Positions 26,633-36,803 are shown, numbered from the stretch's first letter. The stretch is DNA of 64,000 bases from CAYNST01 sp964434105 (GCA_964434105.1 CAYSTJ010000001.1:1-64000); one strand, 5' to 3'. Program-made: numbers and translations. The notes: generated by a model not told the origin, from the sequence alone.

Positions 26633-27636
26633 GGCGCAATCTGATCCAATATCGCGGTGACAATGATGAAATCTGTGTCGGCCTGGTACAGACGCCGGGA
26701 CAGGTTGAGGCACTGTCGTGGCAAGGGGGCCTGTATTCAATGGCAAAGGAAGCCATTGCCAGCCGATGCAGCATCGCCGAACTGGCCGAACAGCGCCGGA
26801 GCGGAAAGCGGCTGGATTACGATCTGCTGGAAAGCGAGCGCCGTTTACTGACACCGGTCTGTCACCCGGACCCGGCGCACATGCTGGTATCCGGTACGGG
26901 TTTGACGCATATGGGCAGTGCGGATACCCGTGCTGCAATGCATGCAAAGCTCGCAGCGGACGAGGCTGATCTTACCGATTCCATGCGAATGTACCGGATG
27001 GGTCTCGAGGGCGGCAAGCCGACCGAAGGTGCAGGTGTGCAGCCCGAGTGGTTTTACAAAGGCGACGGCAGCATTGTAGTGCCGCCGGGCGGTGACGTTG
27101 AGTCACCCGCGTTCGCACTGGATCTCGGCGACGAAGTGGAAGTGGCCGGGGTATATATCATTGGCGAAGACGCAAAACCCTACCGTCTCGGTTTTGTTCT
27201 CGGCAATGAATTCTCTGACCATAAAACTGAAAAAATCAATTACCTGTATCTGGCTCATAGCAAGTTGCGGCCCTGTTCAATCGGGCCCGAGCTGGCGCCC
27301 GGCAACCTGCCGGACACCATTGAAGGCACGTCCAAAATTCTGCGTAACGGTGAAGTTGTCTGGCAAAAGGAATTTGTCAGTGGTGAGGCCAATATGACCC
27401 ATCACATCGCCAATCTCGAATACCATCATTTCAAATACCGCTGTTTCTTGCGTCCTGGCGATATCCACATTCATTTTTTCGGAACCAGTACGCTCAGCTT
27501 CAATCAGAATTTCGAGACTCGCGACGGTGACGTGTTTGAAGTACAGAGTCCATGGTTTGGTAGAGCGCTGCGCAATACTTGCCAAAAAGCCCGCATCAAC
27601 GATTCAATTACCACCAATCCTGTTATCAGCCTCTGA
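26629..27636 (+). CDS. AraD1/GguC-family protein, probable 2-keto-3-deoxy-L-arabinonate dehydratase
   Basis: A 335-residue protein of the fumarylacetoacetate hydrolase fold. It contains LVSGTGLTHMGSADTR, FYKGDGSIVVPPGG and LGDEVEVAGVYIIG, signatures of the AraD1/GguC branch found beside L-arabinonate dehydratase genes in many proteobacteria. The predicted reaction is loss of water from 2-keto-3-deoxy-L-arabinonate to give alpha-ketoglutaric semialdehyde, filling the step for which no dihydrodipicolinate-synthase-type enzyme is seen here. The start overlaps the GntR stop (ATGA), so it is coupled to the regulator and transcribed away from the rest of the pathway. Confidence 0.85.
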   Translation: MRRNLIQYRGDNDEICVGLVQTPGQVEALSWQGGLYSMAKEAIASRCSIAELAEQRRSGKRLDYDLLESERRLLTPVCHPDPAHMLVSGTGLTHMGSADTRAAMHAKLAADEADLTDSMRMYRMGLEGGKPTEGAGVQPEWFYKGDGSIVVPPGGDVESPAFALDLGDEVEVAGVYIIGEDAKPYRLGFVLGNEFSDHKTEKINYLYLAHSKLRPCSIGPELAPGNLPDTIEGTSKILRNGEVVWQKEFVSGEANMTHHIANLEYHHFKYRCFLRPGDIHIHFFGTSTLSFNQNFETRDGDVFEVQSPWFGRALRNTCQKARINDSITTNPVISL

Positions 27637-27829
27637 TCAATAAAGCCCTGGATGGAAATGACCTTATTAACGACTCGCCCGGGAGGCAGCCACGCTGTCC
27701 GCCCTGGCGGCAGCACGAAGAATACTATCACGCATCCGCCGGAACTCTGGTTCACTACTGTGGACGCCAGTCGAGGCTGCTGTGCGGATTCGCAATTCAG
27801 CTTTTCAACAACAAGCAATGAGGCGTTTT

Positions 27830-29389
27830 ATGTTCGCTCCGATCATCAGGTCTGTCCTTTCTGCTGGAATAGGCTGCACGCTTGCTCTATCGGCGATTGC
27901 ACAGACTAATGTCACTGTAAAAATTCACGCGGATCGCCCCGGTGCGACCATCAATAAAAACATTTATGGTCAGTTTGCAGAGCACCTCGGGCGGGGTATT
28001 TATGAGGGTATATGGGTGGGGCCCGACTCCAGCATTCCCAATACCCGCGGTTTTCGCGACGACGTAATTGCTGCACTGAAGGCGCTCCAGGTTCCGTTAA
28101 TTCGGTGGCCCGGCGGTTGTTTTGCGGATGAATACAACTGGCGCAATGGCATCGGTCCCTACGGGGAAAGGCCGGTTACGGTGAATGCTTCCTGGGGGAA
28201 CGTGACGGACAGCAACGCCTTCGGGACACACGAATTTTTTGAGCTGGCAGAAATTCTGGGATCGGAAGTTTATATTAATGGCAATCTTGGCACCGGAACG
28301 CCCCGGGAAATGGCCGAGTGGCTGGAGTATATGACGTCACCCAGCGATTCCACGCTGGCCAATCTGCGCCGCAAGAACGGGCGGGAAGAACCCTGGAGGG
28401 TGCATTATTTTGCTATCGGGAATGAATCCTGGGGATGCGGTGGCAACATGACACCGGAATATTACACGCATCTTTACAAGCACTATGCGACCTTCCTGAA
28501 AACGCCCGAGGACAACCGTCCGGCTTTGATTGCCAGCGGCGGCTATGAAGACCTGACCGAATGGACCGAGACGCTGATGAAAAATGTGCCGGGTTCATTT
28601 GGCTGGCGTATGGACGGCATCGGACACCACTACTACACGCTGCCGCGCGCTGATTGGGAGAAAAAAGGCAAAGCAACCGGGTTTCCCGAAGCCGAGTGGC
28701 ATTCAACCTTTGTGAACACCCTGAGAATTGAAGATTTCATCAAAACCAATATCGCCATTATGGACAAACACGATCCCGAGAAAGAGGTGGGGTTCTATGT
28801 GGATGAATGGGGTACCTGGTATGACGCCGAAGCGGGTGATAACCCCGCTTTTCTCTTTCAGCAGAACACTATTCGGGATGCGTTGGTTGCAGCGCTGAAC
28901 CTCAATGTATTCCACAAGTATGCGGAGCGGGTGCATATGACCAATATTGCCCAGATGGTCAATGTGCTGCAGGCAATGATCTTGACGGACAAAGAAAAAA
29001 TGCTCTTAACCCCGACCTACCACATATACAAGATGTACGTGCCGTTCCAGCAGGCCACACATTTGCCGGTGGACATCCGCAAAAATCCCAAATACAAACT
29101 CGGGAAAAAATCTGCGCCGCAGGTCAGTGCATCGGCGGCCCGAACGGAGGGTGGCAAAACGGTATTGGCATTAACAAACATTCATCCGTCGAACGACGTG
29201 ACTATCACCCTTGATGGTGGCTGGAAGGAAGCTGAAGGTCAGCTTCTGACGGCTGAGGAGATGGACTCTCACAATACCTTCAACAACCGAGACGCCGTTG
29301 CCCCCCGGAGCTTCAACGAAAAAGCCGGTGAAAAAGGCCTTGCTATCAAGCTTCCGGCAAGATCTGTGGTAGTCGTACAGCTTCAGTAG
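27830..29389 (+). CDS. GH51 alpha-L-arabinofuranosidase, exported
   Basis: A 519-residue retaining arabinofuranosidase that releases L-arabinose from arabinoxylan or arabinan side chains. A signal peptide (about residues 1-26, ending SAIAQT) sends it to the periplasm or outside, unlike the intracellular GH51 enzymes of many bacteria. The acid/base is E199 in GNESWGCGG and the nucleophile E326 in YVDEWGTWYD. IYGQFAEHLGRGIYEGIWVG and IRWPGGCFADEYNWRNGIGP are family signatures. The ATG at 27830 is preceded by GAGG at the right distance. Its product would be the substrate of the neighbouring importer and oxidative pathway. Confidence 0.93.
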   Translation: MFAPIIRSVLSAGIGCTLALSAIAQTNVTVKIHADRPGATINKNIYGQFAEHLGRGIYEGIWVGPDSSIPNTRGFRDDVIAALKALQVPLIRWPGGCFADEYNWRNGIGPYGERPVTVNASWGNVTDSNAFGTHEFFELAEILGSEVYINGNLGTGTPREMAEWLEYMTSPSDSTLANLRRKNGREEPWRVHYFAIGNESWGCGGNMTPEYYTHLYKHYATFLKTPEDNRPALIASGGYEDLTEWTETLMKNVPGSFGWRMDGIGHHYYTLPRADWEKKGKATGFPEAEWHSTFVNTLRIEDFIKTNIAIMDKHDPEKEVGFYVDEWGTWYDAEAGDNPAFLFQQNTIRDALVAALNLNVFHKYAERVHMTNIAQMVNVLQAMILTDKEKMLLTPTYHIYKMYVPFQQATHLPVDIRKNPKYKLGKKSAPQVSASAARTEGGKTVLALTNIHPSNDVTITLDGGWKEAEGQLLTAEEMDSHNTFNNRDAVAPRSFNEKAGEKGLAIKLPARSVVVVQLQ

Positions 29390-30072
29390 GCTGCACTGTA
29401 CGGGCCAAATGGATTTGGCCGATGCCTTCCCTGTACCGGTATCCCCTTCGGCGCCCCGCCGCCCCGTCACAAAAATACAAGCCGGCAAAAACCCCATGTG
29501 ACCTGCGTTCCCCGTCGAAAGCGATTGGTGCTGTGTTTCCGACGGGAATTCTGTGACGCAGTCGCTGGTTGTTGGAATTTACACCTTCTCGTTCACCTGC
29601 AATAACGATATCATAATATCAAAATACTATATGGTACGATGGTCGCCGAACCAAGTCAGAGTACGGCGCAGTAAATCGGGAATGACCAGCCCGACATGCC
29701 CATCGGTGGATCGGATTTCCGGGGAGGGAGCCAGAACATTCGGGGTATAGGCCGGTGAGCCTCAGCCATGCAGGACACTAAAATTGTCATATCGGTGATG
29801 ACGTGATTTGAAAATTACAGGAAAACAGAATCACGCGCAGTTTTTTTGAGACGCAGTAAATCTGCGTCCAGATGAAGGTTGTGTGCCTTGGGGTTAATGT
29901 TGTGCTGAGACAGTTGGAGAGCAGCACCGTGTTGACCCCTTTTTTATCACGATATTTTGTCAATCCGGCAGAATAAAACATTCAAGGTCCGATAGGGACG
30001 GAATAGTTACAATCCGGTTTACCGCAATGCAATCAGCATAAAAACGTCTAATAATTAACGGTGAGTATTACT
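29390..30072. other. Long intergenic region before the GH3 gene
   Basis: About 680 bases without a convincing gene. An AT-rich patch at 29600-29640 contains GATATCATAATATC (29607-29620), with perfect 5-bp arms, followed by AATACTATATGGTA; it could be an operator or part of a promoter for the xylosidase gene. One minus-strand frame of about 60 codons (29787-29981) has no recognisable features. Confidence 0.4.
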
Positions 30073-32769
30073 ATGGGAAAATCCCCTGTGCAGGACCGGT
30101 TTCGGACCCCGGATGTGGGCCCAAAATTGCCAGTTCCATTTTTACGGCTTTGTCACGCGTCAATTATCGTTCTCACTGGCTTATTTCCGCTCGCGTCACA
30201 CGCCGACCCCGGAAAAGGGCGGTATCCCTTTCAGGATGTTTCTCTCGGTTTTGCGGAGCGCGCCAAAGACCTGGTGGGGCGCATGCGGTTGGATGAGAAA
30301 ATCCCGCAACTGATAAACGACGCGCCGGCAATTCCGAGGCTGGGCGTACGGGAATATAACTGGTGGAATGAAGGGCTTCATGGTGTTGCGGCGCTGGGCG
30401 AGGCGACCGTGTTCCCGCAGGCAATCGGCATGGCGGCCGCGTGGGATGATGTACTAATGCATGACGTTGCCGACGTAATCAGTACCGAGTTCCGCGCGAA
30501 ACATTATGCCAACCAGCACCGATTCGGGGGCTCGGACTGGTTTGGCGGGCTCACGGTCTGGTCTCCCAATATCAATATCTTTCGCGATCCGCGCTGGGGA
30601 CGGGGTCAGGAAACCTATGGCGAGGATCCCCATCTGACCTCGCGCCTTGGCGTTGCTTTCGTGCGGGGTTTACAGGGCGATGATCCAAGGTATTTGAAAA
30701 CGGTTGCAACACCGAAGCATTTCGCCGTGCATAGTGGACCGGAAGCAACCAGGCACTCGGACGATATCCATCCGTCTAAAAGGGATCTGGAAGAAACCTA
30801 CCTGCCGGCTTTTCGCGCGGCAGTTATCGAGGGGAAAGCAGAGTCGGTAATGTGCGCATACAATGCGGTCAACGGCGTTCCCGCCTGTGCCAGCGGCTTT
30901 TTAATGCAGGATATTTTACGCGATAAGTGGGGCTTTGAAGGGGCCGTCGTTTCTGATTGCGGTGCCGTGTTTGATATTTATCACCATGAAAATCATGGCT
31001 ATACCGCCACGCCAGAGGAGGGAGTAAAAGCCGCATTCGAAGGTGGCATGGACCTGGTTTGCGGTGAAGCCACAGAAGCTGATCATATACATAGCGCAAT
31101 TAAACAGGGGCTTCTCACTGAAGCGCAGATCGATACGGCGTTAATACGCCTGTTCACGGCCAGGATGCGATTAGGCCAGTTCGACCCTCGTACCCGCGTA
31201 TTTCCAAAAATCACCGCGAGTGAAAACGACACGGATACCCACCGTCAGCTCGCGCTGACAATGGCGCAAAAGTCATTGGTGCTGTTGAAAAATGCAGACG
31301 GATTTCTGCCCTTTGGATCTGATGTAAAAACGGTGGCTGTCATCGGCCCCAACGCCGACAGTGTGGACGCGCTGGTAGGCAACTACAATGGCACGCCCTC
31401 AAAACCGGTGACGGTTCTGAAAGGGATGCGCGATCGGTTTGGCGAGGCAAAAATTCGTTATGCAGCCGGTACGGGTTTGTTGGCCCCGGTGCAGTCCCCG
31501 GTACCGGACGCATCGTTTTGTATTGACGCCAGATGCCGTAAGCCCGGGTTGAATGCTGAGTACTACGACGATCAAGCGTTTGCCGGTAAACCAATCAATA
31601 AACGCGTCGATAACAATGCACAGGTAAGCTGGCAAAACGAAGTGGCCAGTGGTGCGGTGCGTTGGACAGGGTATCTGAAAGCACCTGAAACCGGGACATA
31701 CACTATGCGCTATATGGCGGACGGTGGATATCGAATCTGGGTGGATGACGCACTGATTCTCGACGCATGGAACGTCGATTGGCGACCGGTAATCGCCAGT
31801 GGTGCCGTAGATCTGGTCTCCGATAGAATCCATCGAATAAAAATTGAAGCCTTCCAGCGTGGTGAGACCGGTGATGAGAAACTTGTCTGGAGTCTGCCAT
31901 CTGATCCGGGAGCCGATGCTGCCCTGAGTGTGGCATCGGCATCAGATGTCGTCGTATTCGTGGGCGGGATGACTGCGCAGCAGGAAGGGGAGGAAATGCC
32001 GGTGCCGCTGCCCGGCTTCAGTGGCGGAGATCGCACGGATCTCGCTTTACCCCGTGCGCAGACTGCGTTGCTGGAAAAGCTATACGCAACCGGCAAGCCC
32101 GTCGTCCTGGTGCTGATGAACGGCAGTCCGCTTGCAGTCAACGAAGATGATAAAGCGGCTACAGCCATCGTTGAAGCCTGGTATCCGGGCGGTGAAGGTG
32201 GCGAGGCGGTGGCTTCCCTGCTGGCGGGCGACTTCAGCCCGGCGGGCCGACTGCCGGTGACCTTCCACCGGTCGGTTGATGATCTGCCGCCGATTGGTGA
32301 CTACGCCATGGCAAACCGTACATACCGATACCACACGGGCGAGGTGCTATATCCGTTTGGTTTTGGGCTTTCCTATAGCGAGTTTCGTTACAGCAAGCCA
32401 AAAGTATCGCCGCAGCAGTGGGACGCGTCCGGCACGGTTAAAGTATCTGTGGATGTAACGAATACCGGTAGTATGGATGCGGAAGAAGTGGTTCAGCTCT
32501 ATGTTACCCGTGAGGATCTCGATGACGCGCCCATCCGGTCATTGGCAGGTTTTCAGCGTGTGCATATCGGCAAAGGCAAAACGCGCAAAGTGACCTTCGA
32601 GTTGAATGCAAGAGACCTGAGCACAGTGGATTCGGAAGGTCAGCGCTCTGTGGCGCCCGGTACGGCCCAACTCTGGATTGGCGGTGGTCAGCCGGCGCAG
32701 CGCACCCAGCTGCCGCCCGCATCCGGCGTAGACGCGTCTCTGACGATCAAAATGGGCATGACGCTCTAG
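30073..32769 (+). CDS. GH3 beta-xylosidase with inserted PA14 domain, exported
   Basis: A protein of 898 residues. The N-terminus looks like a long signal peptide ending near SHADPGKG. The GH3 TIM-barrel domain follows, with GLHGVAALGEATVFPQ, KHFAVHSGPE and the nucleophile D295 in VVSDCGAVFD. The second GH3 domain is interrupted by a PA14 domain (about residues 490-612, GLNAEYYDD to DEKLVWSLP), then resumes with AWYPGGEGGEAVASLLAGDFSPAGRLPVTF and ends in a fibronectin-III-like domain. This architecture is typical of bacterial beta-xylosidases and related exo-enzymes. A GTG at 30061 is an alternative start; the ATG at 30073 has GGTGA in front. It probably removes xylose from oligosaccharides opened by the arabinofuranosidase and esterase. 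Confidence 0.92.
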   Translation: MGKSPVQDRFRTPDVGPKLPVPFLRLCHASIIVLTGLFPLASHADPGKGRYPFQDVSLGFAERAKDLVGRMRLDEKIPQLINDAPAIPRLGVREYNWWNEGLHGVAALGEATVFPQAIGMAAAWDDVLMHDVADVISTEFRAKHYANQHRFGGSDWFGGLTVWSPNINIFRDPRWGRGQETYGEDPHLTSRLGVAFVRGLQGDDPRYLKTVATPKHFAVHSGPEATRHSDDIHPSKRDLEETYLPAFRAAVIEGKAESVMCAYNAVNGVPACASGFLMQDILRDKWGFEGAVVSDCGAVFDIYHHENHGYTATPEEGVKAAFEGGMDLVCGEATEADHIHSAIKQGLLTEAQIDTALIRLFTARMRLGQFDPRTRVFPKITASENDTDTHRQLALTMAQKSLVLLKNADGFLPFGSDVKTVAVIGPNADSVDALVGNYNGTPSKPVTVLKGMRDRFGEAKIRYAAGTGLLAPVQSPVPDASFCIDARCRKPGLNAEYYDDQAFAGKPINKRVDNNAQVSWQNEVASGAVRWTGYLKAPETGTYTMRYMADGGYRIWVDDALILDAWNVDWRPVIASGAVDLVSDRIHRIKIEAFQRGETGDEKLVWSLPSDPGADAALSVASASDVVVFVGGMTAQQEGEEMPVPLPGFSGGDRTDLALPRAQTALLEKLYATGKPVVLVLMNGSPLAVNEDDKAATAIVEAWYPGGEGGEAVASLLAGDFSPAGRLPVTFHRSVDDLPPIGDYAMANRTYRYHTGEVLYPFGFGLSYSEFRYSKPKVSPQQWDASGTVKVSVDVTNTGSMDAEEVVQLYVTREDLDDAPIRSLAGFQRVHIGKGKTRKVTFELNARDLSTVDSEGQRSVAPGTAQLWIGGGQPAQRTQLPPASGVDASLTIKMGMTL

Positions 32770-32792
32770 CCCCGTCGACAAGCCGGCGTGTC

Positions 32793-33497
32793 CTAAAAGT
32801 GCAGACCACATTCGGTTTTCGGTTTGCTCGACCAGCGCCCGGAGCGCCCCTCGCCGGGCTGCGTGCAGTGCGAGCAGCCGATTGATGAGTAGCCTTTTTC
32901 GACCAGCGGATGGAAGGGCAGATCATGTTCCCGGATGTAGGCGTCCCTTTCTGCCTGGGTGACATCAATCATGGGGTTGAATTTAATAATGCCGCGGCGT
33001 TCCTCGAAAATAGCGAGCTGCGCCCGATGCTCTGTCTGCCAGCCCATCAGGCTGGATACCCAGACATCATAATTGGGTTTGATCGCTTCGAGCGGTTGTA
33101 CTTTGTTGATGGAGCAGCAGAAATCGGGGTCGGTTTCATACAGTCGCTCGCGTTCGCTCCATTCATGCTGGTAGGCGTCCGCTCGAACCGCCTGCACCTG
33201 CAAGGAAAAGCGCTGGATTAATGCGTCGCGATAGCTCAGCGTTTCCCCAAAATGAAAGCCGGTATCCACAAACGTGATCACCTGCGTCGGCCGAATACTG
33301 GAAATTATATGCAGAAAATACGCTGAAGTTGCCGCAAAAGACGACGTCACCAGCACTTTGTCCGGCGCGAAATCCCTGTACAGCATTTTGATGCGGGCGG
33401 AAAAGTCCAACGGCGCGTAGCGTCGGTTTAGCGCAGCGATGCCGCTCGCAGAGAGGCCGGCACTGTTGCTGGAACTGAAAATGGGCGCAGAAGACAT
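32793..33497 (-). CDS. cysH: Assimilatory APS/PAPS reductase, Fe-S type
   Basis: A 234-residue enzyme that reduces adenylyl sulfate to sulfite during cysteine synthesis. The Fe-S cluster cysteines are present as the pair C127-C128 (DFCCSINKVQPL) and C208/C211 (GCSHC), which marks the APS-reducing form; the E. coli-type PAPS reductases lack them. The active-site cysteine is C230 near the C-terminus (KTECGLHF). The nucleotide loop is seen around TSSFAATSAYFLH. No other sulfur gene adjoins it; it stands alone, tail to tail with the GH3 gene. Confidence 0.9.
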   Translation of the reverse strand: MSSAPIFSSSNSAGLSASGIAALNRRYAPLDFSARIKMLYRDFAPDKVLVTSSFAATSAYFLHIISSIRPTQVITFVDTGFHFGETLSYRDALIQRFSLQVQAVRADAYQHEWSERERLYETDPDFCCSINKVQPLEAIKPNYDVWVSSLMGWQTEHRAQLAIFEERRGIIKFNPMIDVTQAERDAYIREHDLPFHPLVEKGYSSIGCSHCTQPGEGRSGRWSSKPKTECGLHF

Positions 33498-33768
33498 AAA
33501 ACACCGGATTCATTGAATAAAATATACGTTAGGTTAAGGAGAAGGATAGCTAACCGGCGACGACTCGCAAAGGAATGAATAATTATTTGCTTATGCTCTA
33601 AACATCTAACGGGCTGCAAAAATCCGGGTTGACTCTGGGGGGGCAACCACAGTCGCCCTGGCGGCAGCGCGTCCACGGTATGAAAAAACCTGACGCCCAG
33701 ACTTTTTTCCGTCACCTATACTGAGAAATTAACTGTCGCTTAAAGCGAAGCTGAAGTAGTACGGGAAG

Positions 33769-36336
33769 ATGATATGGCGCAACCCCATGAGCGAGTCCAT
33801 GGAGCGTAATCTGCTGCACACCCTTTGTGAGAATACGCTGGACCTGATCTTTGCCAAGGATCGGGAGGGACGTTTTATATTTGTCAATTCCGCCATTGTC
33901 CGGATGATCGGCGCGGAATCTCCGGAGCAGGTGCTGGGCAAGACGGATTTCGATTTCAACCCGGAGGCTGTCGCCCGGCGTTACTTCGAAGACGACCAGG
34001 CAGTCATCCGGTCCGGTTTACCGCTGGTCGACCGGGAGGAGGAGCTTACCGACGGTTCGACTGGCAAAAAACGTTGGCATTCGTCGATCAAGGTGCCCCT
34101 GCGTGATAGTCATGGTCAGGTGATCGGTATCATAGGCATCACCCGTGATATTCATGCCCGCAAAACGGCGGAACTCAGCGCCGAGAAGCTCAACAACGAA
34201 CTGGAGATGCGCGTTGCAGAGCGCACCGCAGAACTGAAGGCGTTGAGCGAAAACGTGGTGCAGTCGCGAAATCTCATCCGGACACTGATCGATGCTGTTC
34301 CGGATAATCTGTTTGCCAAAGATTTGCAAAGCAAATTCACGCTGGCCAATCAGGCCGTGGCGTGCAGCATGGGCACCACCTGCGATGCGCTGGTGGGCAA
34401 AGATGATTTCGATTTCTTTCCGCCCGCAATGGCGCAGTCATTCTATGACGATGATCAGGCGGTCATGCGTACCGGCAAGCCTTTGCTTAATAAGGAGGAG
34501 CCAGCTGTCGATATTGCCACGGGGGAGATTCGCTGGCTGTTAACCAGCAAGGTGCCGGTGCACAATCTGGACGGACAGATTATCGGGCTGGTCGGGGTAG
34601 GCCGGGATATTTCGGCCCGGCGTCAGGCTGAGCAGGCATTGCGCGAAAGCCGGGAGCGGTTTCGCAGCCTGGCCGAGTTATCGTCGGATTGGTATTGGGA
34701 GCAGGATAAGGATCTGCGTTTTGTACAGATTACGGACGTCAACAGTAAATCCGGATACCGAAGCAGCGAGCTGATCGGCCGTACGCTGATGGAGTTACCG
34801 AACACCAGCAGCCTGGCCGGGACCTGGGATGAATACCACGCGGCGGTGTCCGCATTGCAACCATTTCAGGATGTGGAGCTTCGGCATCAGACGGCGGACG
34901 GACAGGTCAATTATCTGTCACTGAGCGGTTTGCCCGTGCTCGACGGGCAGGGGGAATTGAAGGGCTACAGGGGCATCGGTCGGGATATTACCGAGCGCAA
35001 ACTGGCGGACGAACATGTCCGGTTTCTGGCGACTCACGACAGCCTTACCGGTTTACCCAATCGGGTGATGTTCAGTGAAGTGCTGCAGGTATCAATTGAG
35101 TCGGCGCGGCGACATGGCCGCAAGCTGGCGATTCTGTTTATCGACCTCGACCGTTTCAAGAATATCAATGACACGCTGGGCCACGAGGCTGGTGATCTGT
35201 TGCTGGTGGAGATGGCCAAGCGGCTGAGCTATTGTCTGCGCGGCAGCGACTTTATCTCGCGTCTCGGGGGCGACGAGTTTGTGGTGCTGGTGCCGGAAGT
35301 CGAAGATGCCGACCTGATCGTGCGCGTTGCCAGCAAGATTCTGGGGACGGCTATCCAGCCCATTAACGTTATGGGGCAGGAATGCCGTGTGACGGCCAGT
35401 ATCGGCATCAGCGTATTTCCGGATGATGCCGAGGACGAGCAGACGCTGATGAAATATGCCGACAAGGCCATGTATCAGGCCAAGGCGGAAGGCAAAAACA
35501 ACTACCAGTTCTTTTCCGCGGATATCAAAGCGCGCTCGCTGGAACGCCTTGTTCTGGAAAACGAACTTCGAATGGCGCTCGATCGTCACCAGCTCTATCT
35601 GGAGTATCAGCCCAAGCGAGACCTGAAAACCGGGGAAATTGCCGGGGTTGAAGCGCTGCTACGCTGGTTGCATCCGAGGTTGGGGATTGTCTCTCCGGCC
35701 CAGTTCATTCCTATTGCAGAAGAAACCGGCTTGATAGTGCTGATCGGGCGCTGGGTGCTGGAAACGGCGTGCCATCAGCATATGAACTGGCAGCAGCAGG
35801 GCCTGCCCGCCTGGTGCATGGCGGTCAATCTGTCGGCCCGGCAGTTATTTGATAATCAGCTGTACAACGACGTCCAGACCGTACTGCAGCGGACCGGCAT
35901 GAAGCCCCATATGCTGGAAATGGAAATTACCGAAGGCATGGTCATGCAGGATGTCGAACGGGCAGTAGGCATTCTGACCGGGATTAAATCCCTGGGCGTA
36001 CGTCTGGCGATTGACGATTTCGGGGTAGGCTATTCCTCGCTGGCCCAGATCAAACGCTTCCCCATTGATACGTTGAAAATCGACGGCTCTTTTATCCGTG
36101 AGATTCCCGCCAACGTTGAAGACAAAGCCATTACCGAAGCGATAATTGCCATGGGTAGGACGCTCAGCCTGACCGTGGTTGCCGAAGGTGTGGAGACGGC
36201 GGAGCAGGAGGCATTTCTACGGGAGCATGCCTGCGACCAGTCGCAGGGCTATTATTTCAGTCGACCGGTGTCGGCCGATAAATTCAACGACTTCTACCGT
36301 AGTCTCCCCAACGAATACCCCGCCAAAAAATTGTAA
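33769..36336 (+). CDS. PAS-PAS-PAS-GGDEF-EAL cyclic di-GMP protein
   Basis: An 855-residue protein without obvious membrane helices. Three PAS domains (about residues 10-130, 165-290 and 295-415) are followed by a GGDEF domain with intact GGDEF at 500-504 and an RGSD inhibitory site five residues before it, then an EAL domain with E628 in VEALLRW, AIDDFGVGYSSL and KIDGSFI. Both catalytic motifs look complete, so it may make or break cyclic di-GMP depending on the PAS input. The first two PAS domains share DDFDFFP/TDFDFNPE-type motifs, suggesting duplication. The start is uncertain: ATGs at 33769 and 33787 are both possible. Confidence 0.92.
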   Translation: MIWRNPMSESMERNLLHTLCENTLDLIFAKDREGRFIFVNSAIVRMIGAESPEQVLGKTDFDFNPEAVARRYFEDDQAVIRSGLPLVDREEELTDGSTGKKRWHSSIKVPLRDSHGQVIGIIGITRDIHARKTAELSAEKLNNELEMRVAERTAELKALSENVVQSRNLIRTLIDAVPDNLFAKDLQSKFTLANQAVACSMGTTCDALVGKDDFDFFPPAMAQSFYDDDQAVMRTGKPLLNKEEPAVDIATGEIRWLLTSKVPVHNLDGQIIGLVGVGRDISARRQAEQALRESRERFRSLAELSSDWYWEQDKDLRFVQITDVNSKSGYRSSELIGRTLMELPNTSSLAGTWDEYHAAVSALQPFQDVELRHQTADGQVNYLSLSGLPVLDGQGELKGYRGIGRDITERKLADEHVRFLATHDSLTGLPNRVMFSEVLQVSIESARRHGRKLAILFIDLDRFKNINDTLGHEAGDLLLVEMAKRLSYCLRGSDFISRLGGDEFVVLVPEVEDADLIVRVASKILGTAIQPINVMGQECRVTASIGISVFPDDAEDEQTLMKYADKAMYQAKAEGKNNYQFFSADIKARSLERLVLENELRMALDRHQLYLEYQPKRDLKTGEIAGVEALLRWLHPRLGIVSPAQFIPIAEETGLIVLIGRWVLETACHQHMNWQQQGLPAWCMAVNLSARQLFDNQLYNDVQTVLQRTGMKPHMLEMEITEGMVMQDVERAVGILTGIKSLGVRLAIDDFGVGYSSLAQIKRFPIDTLKIDGSFIREIPANVEDKAITEAIIAMGRTLSLTVVAEGVETAEQEAFLREHACDQSQGYYFSRPVSADKFNDFYRSLPNEYPAKKL

Positions 36337-36803
36337 CGTTTTGTCTCGAAGGCTTCTCGATGCTTGTCAAAAGGATGGGGTGGTGCTAACGTCGGACGCC
36401 GTTTTTTGATGTCGACTTGTAACTGTTCAGCGCGTGTCGTAACTGTTCAGCTTGCGTCCAGATTTGTTCAGGGCAAGCCGAAAAATGTGACTTTACCCGT
36501 GTCGATACGCCGCGCATCCTGCGTTTCCCCCGCCGGGCCGCCTGGGCAGGCGTTCAAACCGGTTCCCGACAGGTTTGTGACCATTTTTTAACGCAGCTTT
36601 CATTTGCAGGTGCAGGGGCAGGGGCAAACTCGGGGCGTGAGCTGAATAGTTACGTCGACTTTTTATGTGGGGTTTGAATAAACCTTGCACAGGGCGCGCG
36701 CGTATTGGTCATTGGCGTTTGTGACGGTTTGAAACCGGCCCTGCAGACTTCACACCACCCGCTACCGTTTATCCATTTACCCATCAATACAGGACCCGAT
36801 AAC
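36337..36803. other. Intergenic region containing a MITE
   Basis: No gene is recognised in these 467 bases. Half of the stretch is the inverted-repeat element at 36419-36653. The remaining 150 bases before the RND adaptor gene should hold its promoter. Confidence 0.5.
36419..36653. mobile_element. 235-bp MITE with 13-bp inverted ends and 8-bp target duplication
   Basis: The left end GTAACTGTTCAGC (36419-36431) matches the inverted right end GCTGAATAGTTAC (36641-36653) at 12 of 13 positions. The octamer GTCGACTT stands directly before the element (36411-36418) and again directly after it (36654-36661), a perfect target-site duplication. The left end motif is repeated 20 bases inside (36439-36451). 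There is no open frame for a transposase. Terminal GTAA and an 8-bp duplication are features of the IS66 family, so this is probably a non-autonomous IS66 derivative; a source element is not in the window. Confidence 0.8.

Noticed and set aside
29787..29981. Minus-strand frame of 64 codons before the GH3 gene
   Set aside because: No ribosome binding site, no homology and an irregular composition.
35092..35589. Antisense frame of 165 codons within the GGDEF domain region
   Set aside because: It is the complement of conserved GGDEF/EAL coding sequence; GC-rich genes commonly show such long antisense frames.
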